Positions 1 to 7,017 of a stretch of 8,994 nt of DNA are shown piece after piece. A program made the position numbers and the translations under genes. How positions within the stretch are numbered: position 1 is the first letter of the stretch; each line of letters starts with the position of its first letter. The DNA is taken from the NCBI GenBank assembly GCA_964575235.1, contig CAZNQG010000126.1:1-8994 (forward strand), written 5' to 3'. The notes beneath the pieces are model-generated. The model saw only the letters and a list, made by a program, of their open reading frames with translations, was not told where the DNA came from and did not search any database. The DNA is from SM23-62 sp964575235. GTDB taxonomy: Bacteria; Bacteroidota; Bacteroidia; Bacteroidales; SM23-62.

Positions 1-3000
1 TGGTGCTGTTCTCGGCCCCCTGTACAAATACGACAACGTTGAGCATTTCCTCGTTCAGGATCTTGTCGCTGATGGTCCAGCTCAGGGGTACGTTTTCGGT
101 ATCCCCGGGATTCCAGGATCGGATCAGACTCGAGCCGGCGGCGTTCGGAATCATAGCCCGGACCACGTTCTGGAATGGATCGGATCCGGCCCCTGCGTAA
201 GACGGGTCGTCGATCAGTTTCTCGATGACGGCGGTATAAACGATATACTCCCGGTTTTCAAGGGTATCCAGGGCCGTCAGGTCGACTGTAATGTCGAGTT
301 TCCCGTCCTGTTCATCCACGGTAAGTCCGATGTCGAAAGAAGGATCGACCAGGGCACGGGCATACAGGTCCAGGGTATCCAGCGGTGTTGTGCTGAAATC
401 GTAGGCCATAACTCCCGCCAGTCCCCCGTCCATTACCATATACGGAACCTGCCTCGTGCCATAGAAAAGGCTCCGTGCGCTTGCCGGGGCCGGGTTGTCC
501 TGGTTCATTTTATCGGTGTATCCCTCCACCTCGGCATGGTACTGCACATCGATCACATCCCGCGGGTTGTTCTTAATCAGAGTATTTACCTTCCGGTCCG
601 CATCCACGCTCTCCGTCATCCCCGAGTTTGTGAAGTGTTCGATCAGAACGACCCTGGATCGCTCGCCGATCCATACGTTGTCGAATGCGAATCCCTCGTT
701 CTCATAAACGCTGGTTCCGGAGGAACCGTAGGCGACCCTGAACTGGACCCGTGATTTCCCGATCAGCTCATCCAGGTCGTGCCTGGATTGTTTCCAGTCT
801 TCAGAGGGATCAAATTCCAAGCCTACTCCCGTCCAGCCTTCTCCCTGCTGCCCCGGACCGTCCTGGATCCGGAAGGTATTGTACCAGTTGATACTTCCGT
901 CGTTGATGGCACCAACGTTATGCCAGGTTATACCGTCGTCTACCGTGTATTGTAATGCCGCTCCATCCCGGTCCCGGTCGGAGGACACCTTCCGGTCGAG
1001 GCTGATCATCGGCCTTCGCATATTGCTGAGATCGAAACAGGGACTGCTGACCCAGGACTGTTCGATCGTGTCTCGCCTTGCCAGCTCGGTGTACCATACT
1101 TTGCTCCCCTCATCCGGAAGGTCGTAGGGGAATTTCCCCGCGCTGACCGGGCTGAGCTTCCAGCTCTTCAGCCGGGAACCTGGGAGCGCGAAGGCGTACC
1201 AGCCGGCAGCATCCCCTTCAAAATCCTCCAGGTATGGAGTTTCATCCGTAATGGTCTTTATGTATGGACGCAGGTAAATGGTATCGGCAACCGATGCGAA
1301 GCATCCGTTTTCGGTAATGGCCGTAAATTCAACTCTGTAATTATCAATCGAACTGAAAGTATAATCCAGTGTATCCAGTCCCTCGCCTTCCTGCACGGCT
1401 ATTTCTGTACCGGATAGATCGGTTAAGCGCCACTTGTAAACCGAATCCTGGTCCGTCGTAGAGGCAATCCCGAAAAACAGGACCGGGGCCGTGGTAAAAC
1501 ACTCCGTGTTCCAGGAAATGTTTACATCGGGTGTGTTCCCCAGGTCCTTAGTTATGATTTCATTACTGGTACATCTAAAATTTGTATCTACGACCGAAGT
1601 AGGTGATAACTCGGCCGTCAGACTGACCGTGCGCCGCCCGGGACCCGGATATTTATGATAACCGTCTTTCGTTGATGCTCGGTTATTCACCCCAATATCA
1701 CCGAATTCCCACGCCCATTCAAGGGTGCCGTCAAGCCGGGAGGTATCGCTGGTATTGAGGAAATTTATTGGTCCACCATCCGATAATACGCATGAATCGA
1801 GGAAGATGAATTCCGGGTCCGGCGTTTCATATACATAGAACATGATCGAGTCCTTCTGGATGCATTTGTTGGGGCTTTCATACATCAGGTATATCCAGTT
1901 CACCCCTGTGTCTGCCAGGCTTGGATTGAATTCTCCATAATAATCTTCCAAATCCAGTATTCCTGGACCGCTGAATATACCGTTCTTTTTATTGCCTGAT
2001 ATGATCACTACTCCTTCATTGCTGCAAAAAATGGTGTCAACCTCGGTTTTTTTGATTTCGGTGGAAACAAACTGTTCAATCGCTAGGTTGGTTTTTTCAA
2101 ACAGTGGCACACCATCCTTGTCCAGGTAATCGTACCGGATCGTGAAATTTACCACATCGTATTCCTTTTCAACGATCCCTTCAAGTTTCGAGGGATCGAA
2201 GGTCACCGAATTGTCCCCGTTGTCCACCATGAATCCCGCAGGGTAGCTTGCATCTTCAATGGTGAATGACCCGGTGGTACCGTCGATGTTTGTTGCTTCG
2301 AGTATGTATTCATCATCCAGGTAGCAACCTGTATTGTATGGCGGATTCGGCCAATAAAATTCCACGTCGGCCTGAACAACTTCAACGGCCTGGGAATCCA
2401 CATTAAAACAGGATTTCGGATCGGTGTATTCGTAATAGATCCAGATAGGAATGCCCCCAGTAAGTCCGGCTGCAGGGGGACTAAAGAAGCTTTTCTGGGT
2501 GACTACGCCGGGGCCGTAGAATTTCCCTCCAATAGGATCGCCCTGAAGGGTGACTCCGTTTGTGTCCGTAACGGCATATACCGGTTCGAGATTAAGAATG
2601 CTAACCACTGGGAGGGGGTTCACGATGACCAGGGAACTTCCGACCCCAGTATTGCTGTTCCCCGTCCCGTCCCAGACGGAATCAATGGCATAGCTCATGG
2701 TCTGGGTCGGATTGATCAGGAGTGTGTAGTTGGTTGTAAGGATATCCTCGATATAGTAACTGCCAACGGCATCGTGGTATTTCACTCTCCAGGGCAGCGC
2801 TCCGTCCAGGGTAATATAGAGGGTTGCCGTATCGTTCAGGCAGATTTCGTCGTTCCCGGTGAGCAGTGCGGTAGGCCGTTTGGTGAGTATGGCCACATCG
2901 TTATCCATGATTGTGGAATCCGTATGGCTAAGGTTACCGGCTGCATCATGGAGGATGATCTTAGCTTTTAGTTCGCCCACGGCAACCTCTGGGTCATTCT

Positions 3001-6000
3001 CCTTGACGGGATACCGGACATAATAGGTATTACCCGTTGGGGAAAACAGCAGTCCCTGGGCCTTGACCCCGTTCACTTCCGAATCATCAGCCAGGTCGTA
3101 CCCTGCCTCGTCCGCCTGCACAGCCAGGGTGACCTCTCCCCCGATGATGACCGTGTCGTTGGGGGTGATGTTGGTAACGCTGCTGATTACCGGCACGCTT
3201 GCGTCAATGGACAGGATGTTCGATTTGATGGCCGGATAGGTTTCGTTGATGTTACCCGCATAATCCCTCAGGTATACCTCAGATGTCAGGGCTCCCGGGG
3301 ATACGTTCTGGTTTCCCCCCTGAACCGTGTAAGTAATGGTATAGGAACCGCCATCGATATCCTCGAATATAACATGGGAAGCGGTCATAGGCTCCAGATT
3401 CACCTGGGTGCTGTCCTCGGAAACCAGCCCTTCCTCGAATGCGGAAATCAGGAGGATTACATCATCCCCGATCTGCTTGTCTCCCTGCGCTATAACGGTG
3501 ATGGATCCGACCACGGGCCTGTTGGCATCCAGAAGATCGCTGCCCTGTACGATATTGCTGTTGTGAACCACTCCCGTTACCGGGAGGTCGTCGAGTCCCA
3601 GGCTGTTGACCGGAATGGGGCTTGGGGCAAGGTAATCCGCTCCCCCTTCGGCGACTGTGAACCATGCTTTGTATTGGCTGTCGGACACCCATTTCAGGGA
3701 ATCCAGGGCATAACCACCGATGTTCCCGGATGCCAGGGTGTAGACTGAATCAACCGTATATTCCGATAGGGTTATGCTGGCCTCCACGACATCCCCTATC
3801 ATCATGGTGTCGTTAGGAATGGAAACGCTGCCCACGACCGGCTCGATGTTGGGCCGGATCTCGAAGGATGCTGTGCGGAGAGAATCGGATTCGGTCTGGA
3901 TCAGCGCCGTGTGGCTGATCGATACCTTCACATCGGTATATGGAACGTCAAAATCGGTCCCGTTAAAGGCAAGCAATACCGTTACGGATGAATCCGCAAT
4001 GTCGGTTAGTCCCTGTATGCTCAATCCCTCGGGTGCGTGGAAAAGTCCGAACTGTGATGCATTCGGTGTGCCTGCAAAGACCTCCTCGTCGAATTTGATA
4101 TCGAGGCTCATGGTATCCAGGAAGAATTCCCTGAGCCATGAACTGGGGGTCATAATGGCCACGGGATATTCGACGTAGGCATCAACCAGGGTAGTGTCCG
4201 AGAGCAGGTGGGTCATGGTGATCGACTGAACCAATTTCGATGAGTCCACCTGTATTTTCAACAGGAAATCCGAATCAAAGTCCGTTATCACATTGCTCAT
4301 CGTGATGGTGACGCTGGCCGAATCCAGGGGGACTGCCGAAACGATGGACAGTCCGTCAGGTGCATCCACCAGTGCCACATCGTTCTCGTCGAAATCGCTG
4401 GTATCTATGATCCATTCCTCGTCCATCTCGAGCAGGATGGTTCGACCGTCAAGGTTGTATTCCCAGAGCGGCTGATCGGGGGTGATCTCGGCGGTCGGGT
4501 TTTCCACGTAGGCTTCCACAAGTGTGGTATCGCTCACCAGGTCGGCGGAGGTTGACTGCAGCAGTTTATCCTTGTTTATGGAAAGCTGGAGCAGGGAATC
4601 TGTATCGAAATCGTGGTATGTGTCCTTCAGCTGGACCGTGAAATTGGCCGAGTCCGTGATGCTGACCGATTCGACTGCCAGTCCCATGGGAGCATTCACC
4701 AGGGTAAGGTCCGGCACCGTCAGAGTCTCGGTTTTCTTGATCCATTCCTCATCCAGCCATACGATCAGGGATTTTCCGTTAAGGTAATATTCCTGCAGGG
4801 GGAATGGAGCTGCGGTCATGACAGCCTTGGGATCCTCCACCTTGGCGATGATCGTATCGACCTCGCTTTCCAGGTCTGCGGGCCCAGGGGTCTGTACAAG
4901 CTCATTATGGTTTATGAATAGCGTAAAATCCAGGTTTGCGTCGAAATCAACGTACTCATGGTCGAGGTATATGGTGAACTCGCTGGAGTCCTTTATGGTT
5001 ATGGTGTCAAAATGCAATCCTGCCGGCGCTTCCCCGAAAGAAAGATCCAGGGTGTCAAAGGTGGAGGTGTCCGCGATCCACTCCTCGAACAGTTTGACCA
5101 CGATGGACCGGCCCGGCAGGGTATATTCCTCGAGCGGCTGATCGGGAGTAAGAGTTGCAACGGGGTTCTCCACCTTGGCATATACGGTCGTGTCGTTGCT
5201 CACCAGGTCCGTGCCGTCCTGCTGGTAGAGCGCCGTGTGGTCAATGGACAGTGAAATCTCATGATCCGTGTCAAAATCGGTATACGTAAACTTGAAGTTC
5301 ACCGTGAACTCGGTGGAGTCCGTAACGCTCAGGCTATCAATATCCAGTCCCGCAGGAGGAGGCCCCACCAGGCTCAGGAAGGATGTATCGAAGCTTCCCG
5401 CATCGCTCAGCCAGTCATCGGTAAGCTCCACCGTAATGTACCGGTCATCCAGGGTGTATTCCTTCAGCGAATCGTCCGGGGAAATGAATGCCGAAGGATT
5501 TTCAACCTTGGCGGTGATGGACTGGTCATACGTAGTCAGGTTCCCCGAATAATGGAGCTTGTCGTGTATGAGGGAGAAAGAGATGTTCTCGTCGGAATCA
5601 AAATCTTCATATACGGGATGCGACAGGTATACCTCGATCTCGGAAGAATCGTTCACCACGATGTGGTCGATCGACAGGTTGGAAAGGCTTGTATTCAGGT
5701 TTATATCGGACTGGCTGAAGGCTCCCGGGTCGTCGATCCAGTCGTCGGTGATCTTGACGGTATCAACCCGGCCGTCCAGGTTGTATTCCTCCAAGGCTAC
5801 GTCGGGTGTCAGGCTGGCGGATATGTCCTCATTGTATGCGGTAATGGAAATGTCTCCAACTGTAGTCGACAGGGAATCCGTTTTGTTCCATGTCAGAGCC
5901 GATGGCTTGATGGCCAACCTTCCGTCGCCGTCGTCGGAATCAAAATCCGTAAAATCAAAGTCGAGGTATACCGTAACGTAGATGCCATTAATGTCGCTTT

Positions 6001-6913
6001 CGGCGCTTTCGATGCTGGTTCCCGCCGGAAAATCAAAGAGGTAAAATTCAGAGGTACTGATCGAACCGTTTTTAACGGTGGTTTCATCGTTGGCAAGGTG
6101 CAGTTTTATCCAGGCATCGTTCAGGTGCTGTTCATCGAGGTTGCTGGAGCTGTTGACGCTTACGGATTCGACAAAAGCTCCGATAAACAGGGTGTCCGTA
6201 CCCAGGGTATCCGTGGAATAATCCAGGAGACCTGCATCGTTGATGATGATGGCGGCATTGTCAATATTCGCATCGAAATCTCCCGGTGTATAGGAACAAT
6301 AAATATAGGCATTGTCCACATCCGTTTTCGTACCGCCGGTAGTTTTCATGCCGGTAAGGGTCATTCCGGCCGGGAAATTCACCAGCGTAAAATCCGACGT
6401 AGAAAGGGTGGCGTAATTTGAAAACGCCTCGTTTACAAGGTGAATATGCAATAACGACGTGCCGTCGTCCTTTATGTTGTGTTCGTCCATGGCAGCAGGC
6501 AGGTAGGAGGAAAGCACGGCTTGCTCCACATTGGCTGTAAGCGAACAGGTATCCGTTTCTATGGGACTGCCCACATTCAGGACGGAATCGTGGATGGTGA
6601 TATGGAAATAGGGATAATCCACATCGAAGTCGGTGGTGACCAGATGAACCGTGGCCACGGTAGAATCTGCGGCATTAACATCAACGCTTGTAATGCTAAG
6701 TCCGGCGGGTGCATCCTGCAGAACAAAGGCCTGAGGGGAAAAGGGCCCTGACCGTGTGTATTTTGCGTCGGTGAGGGTTACGGTAATGTCCTCCCCGTCG
6801 AGGAGCTGTATTTCGGTCCTGCTAGTTCTATCGATATCTGCATCCTGGGCATTCACGGCCATAAGGCCTCCGATAAAGGCCAGGGGGAACAGGATTCGCA
6901 AGCGGGTCTTCAT
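1..6913 (-). CDS. Giant multidomain secreted surface protein, 3' end outside window
   Basis: This frame stays open for 2304 codons from ATG 6913 and leaves the window without a stop, so the protein is larger still. ATG 6913 is the first start after an in-frame TAA at 6964..6962. Residues 1-22 form a signal peptide (basic MKTRLR, hydrophobic core, VNA|Q cleavage). Order of modules: nine repeats of about 110 residues (23-1025); three Ig-like repeats (1026-1347); an Ig-like domain (1348-1434); beta-rich modules containing GPG motifs (GGKFYGPG at 1462-1469, SGPG at 1648-1651); a PKD-like domain with WEFGD at 1735-1739; an Ig-like domain (1796-1890); a MAM/jelly-roll-like domain (1891-2086, ending GFAFDNVWIG); and an Omp28-like domain (2087-2304). 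Such architectures in Bacteroidota are usually exported by the type IX system through a C-terminal sorting domain; none is visible here because the end is missing. Adhesion or surface-layer function is inference. The module boundaries are my estimates. The reading frame was checked at every boundary and no frameshift was seen. Confidence 0.93.
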   Translation of the reverse strand, partial: MKTRLRILFPLAFIGGLMAVNAQDADIDRTSRTEIQLLDGEDITVTLTDAKYTRSGPFSPQAFVLQDAPAGLSITSVDVNAADSTVATVHLVTTDFDVDYPYFHITIHDSVLNVGSPIETDTCSLTANVEQAVLSSYLPAAMDEHNIKDDGTSLLHIHLVNEAFSNYATLSTSDFTLVNFPAGMTLTGMKTTGGTKTDVDNAYIYCSYTPGDFDANIDNAAIIINDAGLLDYSTDTLGTDTLFIGAFVESVSVNSSSNLDEQHLNDAWIKLHLANDETTVKNGSISTSEFYLFDFPAGTSIESAESDINGIYVTVYLDFDFTDFDSDDGDGRLAIKPSALTWNKTDSLSTTVGDISITAYNEDISASLTPDVALEEYNLDGRVDTVKITDDWIDDPGAFSQSDINLNTSLSNLSIDHIVVNDSSEIEVYLSHPVYEDFDSDENISFSLIHDKLHYSGNLTTYDQSITAKVENPSAFISPDDSLKEYTLDDRYITVELTDDWLSDAGSFDTSFLSLVGPPPAGLDIDSLSVTDSTEFTVNFKFTYTDFDTDHEISLSIDHTALYQQDGTDLVSNDTTVYAKVENPVATLTPDQPLEEYTLPGRSIVVKLFEEWIADTSTFDTLDLSFGEAPAGLHFDTITIKDSSEFTIYLDHEYVDFDANLDFTLFINHNELVQTPGPADLESEVDTIIAKVEDPKAVMTAAPFPLQEYYLNGKSLIVWLDEEWIKKTETLTVPDLTLVNAPMGLAVESVSITDSANFTVQLKDTYHDFDTDSLLQLSINKDKLLQSTSADLVSDTTLVEAYVENPTAEITPDQPLWEYNLDGRTILLEMDEEWIIDTSDFDENDVALVDAPDGLSIVSAVPLDSASVTITMSNVITDFDSDFLLKIQVDSSKLVQSITMTHLLSDTTLVDAYVEYPVAIMTPSSWLREFFLDTMSLDIKFDEEVFAGTPNASQFGLFHAPEGLSIQGLTDIADSSVTVLLAFNGTDFDVPYTDVKVSISHTALIQTESDSLRTASFEIRPNIEPVVGSVSIPNDTMMIGDVVEASITLSEYTVDSVYTLASGNIGGYALDSLKWVSDSQYKAWFTVAEGGADYLAPSPIPVNSLGLDDLPVTGVVHNSNIVQGSDLLDANRPVVGSITVIAQGDKQIGDDVILLISAFEEGLVSEDSTQVNLEPMTASHVIFEDIDGGSYTITYTVQGGNQNVSPGALTSEVYLRDYAGNINETYPAIKSNILSIDASVPVISSVTNITPNDTVIIGGEVTLAVQADEAGYDLADDSEVNGVKAQGLLFSPTGNTYYVRYPVKENDPEVAVGELKAKIILHDAAGNLSHTDSTIMDNDVAILTKRPTALLTGNDEICLNDTATLYITLDGALPWRVKYHDAVGSYYIEDILTTNYTLLINPTQTMSYAIDSVWDGTGNSNTGVGSSLVIVNPLPVVSILNLEPVYAVTDTNGVTLQGDPIGGKFYGPGVVTQKSFFSPPAAGLTGGIPIWIYYEYTDPKSCFNVDSQAVEVVQADVEFYWPNPPYNTGCYLDDEYILEATNIDGTTGSFTIEDASYPAGFMVDNGDNSVTFDPSKLEGIVEKEYDVVNFTIRYDYLDKDGVPLFEKTNLAIEQFVSTEIKKTEVDTIFCSNEGVVIISGNKKNGIFSGPGILDLEDYYGEFNPSLADTGVNWIYLMYESPNKCIQKDSIMFYVYETPDPEFIFLDSCVLSDGGPINFLNTSDTSRLDGTLEWAWEFGDIGVNNRASTKDGYHKYPGPGRRTVSLTAELSPTSVVDTNFRCTSNEIITKDLGNTPDVNISWNTECFTTAPVLFFGIASTTDQDSVYKWRLTDLSGTEIAVQEGEGLDTLDYTFSSIDNYRVEFTAITENGCFASVADTIYLRPYIKTITDETPYLEDFEGDAAGWYAFALPGSRLKSWKLSPVSAGKFPYDLPDEGSKVWYTELARRDTIEQSWVSSPCFDLSNMRRPMISLDRKVSSDRDRDGAALQYTVDDGITWHNVGAINDGSINWYNTFRIQDGPGQQGEGWTGVGLEFDPSEDWKQSRHDLDELIGKSRVQFRVAYGSSGTSVYENEGFAFDNVWIGERSRVVLIEHFTNSGMTESVDADRKVNTLIKNNPRDVIDVQYHAEVEGYTDKMNQDNPAPASARSLFYGTRQVPYMVMDGGLAGVMAYDFSTTPLDTLDLYARALVDPSFDIGLTVDEQDGKLDITVDLTALDTLENREYIVYTAVIEKLIDDPSYAGAGSDPFQNVVRAMIPNAAGSSLIRSWNPGDTENVPLSWTISDKILNEEMLNVVVFVQGAENST
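2..655 (-). other. Omp28-like thioredoxin-fold module without cysteines
   Basis: Residues 2087-2304 start RVVLIEHFTNSG, matching the opening strand of Omp28-related proteins ('.VLIE.FT......'). The strand VDVQYHAE-like segment (DVIDVQYHAE, 2119-2128) and the loop RQVPYMVMDGG (2154-2164) resemble the central strand and cis-proline loop of a thioredoxin fold. A second beta-rich part from about 2186 ends NVVVFVQ, again as in Omp28 relatives. Family members commonly carry Cys-x-x-Cys just after the FT motif. Here that position reads NSGMTES, and all 218 visible residues contain no cysteine, so a redox role is unlikely. The domain may continue past the window edge. Confidence 0.65.
656..1243 (-). 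other. MAM/jelly-roll-like domain within the giant protein
   Basis: Residues 1891-2086 start ETPYLEDFEGD and continue through SPCFDLS (1957-1963), a strand with SLDRKVSSD, LQYTVDDGITW (1987-1997) and the closing GFAFDNVWIG (2074-2083). In Bacteroidota secreted proteins this order (DFE near the start, a W..SPCFDLS strand, 'L.YS.D.G..W', and a terminal 'FDNV.I' strand) marks a MAM or concanavalin-like jelly-roll domain, often involved in carbohydrate or protein binding. It directly precedes the Omp28-like module. Binding specificity cannot be read from the sequence. Confidence 0.7.
1532..1825 (-). other. PKD-like domain within the giant protein
   Basis: Residues 1697-1794 begin TPDPEF and contain the PKD signature WEFGD (1735-1739), followed by a HKYPGPGRRTVSLT stretch that corresponds to the usual 'H.Y..PG.Y.V.L' strand. 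PKD domains are beta-sandwich spacers in extracellular proteins, often in adhesins and hydrolases of Bacteroidota. Two cysteines (1708 and 1781) lie within it. The domain sits between the GPG-motif modules and a further Ig-like domain. Confidence 0.75.
2873..3838 (-). repeat. Three tandem Ig-like repeats, ~107 residues each
   Basis: Units start at residues 1026, 1134 and 1242 and are 108, 108 and 106 residues long. Each opens with a V-[VI]-[GS]-S-[VI] strand (VVGSVS, VVGSIT, VISSVT), followed by an IGD or IGG turn and a V..[AL].. strand. Units 2 and 3 end with a strand carrying a YAGN or AAGN turn (LRDYAGN, LHDAAGN), a hallmark of bacterial Ig-like and related domains. The first two units are joined to the next by a short linker ending in Pro (DANRP, DASVP), and the third ends in TKRP. 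The block directly follows the nine-unit array but its sequence pattern is different and it lacks the DFD motif. It probably acts as a stalk. The Ig-like fold is inferred from strand pattern and length rather than from a database match. Confidence 0.7.
3839..6847 (-). repeat. Nine tandem ~111-residue repeats with DFD acidic motif
   Basis: Units start at residues 23, 132, 251, 364, 474, 585, 696, 807 and 918 of the giant protein. Lengths are 109, 119, 113, 110, 111, 111, 111, 111 and 108 residues. The shared pattern, clearest in units 4-8, is: TPD..L.EY.LDGR, then a hydrophobic strand, then [DE][DE]W[IL], then (A)P.GL, then an S-rich strand with DS, then DFD, then a linker ending in VENP or VEDP. 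DFD is present in all nine units (95-97, 212-214, 323-325, 437-439, 546-548, 656-658, 768-770, 878-880, 987-989). The DDW/EEW motif occurs only in units 4-8; unit 9 has EEV, and units 1-3 have no equivalent. Alternating strands point to beta-sandwich domains resembling long repeat arrays of bacterial surface proteins. The acidic DFDxD might bind calcium, which is inference. I cannot assign a named Pfam family with certainty. Confidence 0.88.
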
Positions 6914-7017
6914 GGCTCTGTGTTTATCGTTATCTTTTGGGATTGATGTGGAACTGGTACATTATATTTTGGACCGGATTTTGCCGCCTAAGGTTGCTTC
7001 AAGATCCGGGCTTTCCA
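6914..7017 (-). promoter_or_regulatory. Intergenic gap, possible promoter/leader of the giant gene
   Basis: This 104-nt gap separates the lipoprotein stop from the giant gene start and is the only non-coding stretch long enough for a promoter. On the minus strand it holds an A/T-rich run, AAAATATAATG (6970..6960), with a TATAAT hexamer 47 nt before the ATG. I found no clear Bacteroidota -7 box (TAnnTTTG) or a partner -33 element at the right distance. The last 25 nt before the ATG are A-rich (AAAAGATAACGATAAACA), with no Shine-Dalgarno sequence, as is common in this phylum. Whether the giant gene has its own promoter or is read through from upstream stays open. Confidence 0.25.

Noticed and set aside
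2047..2053. A7 run on the coding strand as a programmed frameshift site
   Set aside because: The run is not in the phase of a classic X_XXY_YYZ heptamer, and the zero frame continues for hundreds of codons with recognisable domains.
3774..5981. Series of plus-strand short frames sharing peptides such as RPSRLYS
   Set aside because: The shared peptide is the antisense reading of the conserved EY.LDGR segment of each repeat unit, so it mirrors the array and is not a separate gene family.
5261..6421. 386-codon open frame on the plus strand opposite the repeat array
   Set aside because: It lies wholly antisense to a coherent signal-peptide-bearing protein. Its product has no signal, no recognisable domain and biased composition, so it is a shadow of the coding strand.
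6974..7009. Inverted repeat CCGGAT...ATCCGG after the lipoprotein stop as a terminator
   Set aside because: The arms are only 6 bp with a 24-nt loop and no T-run follows, so it is too weak to call.
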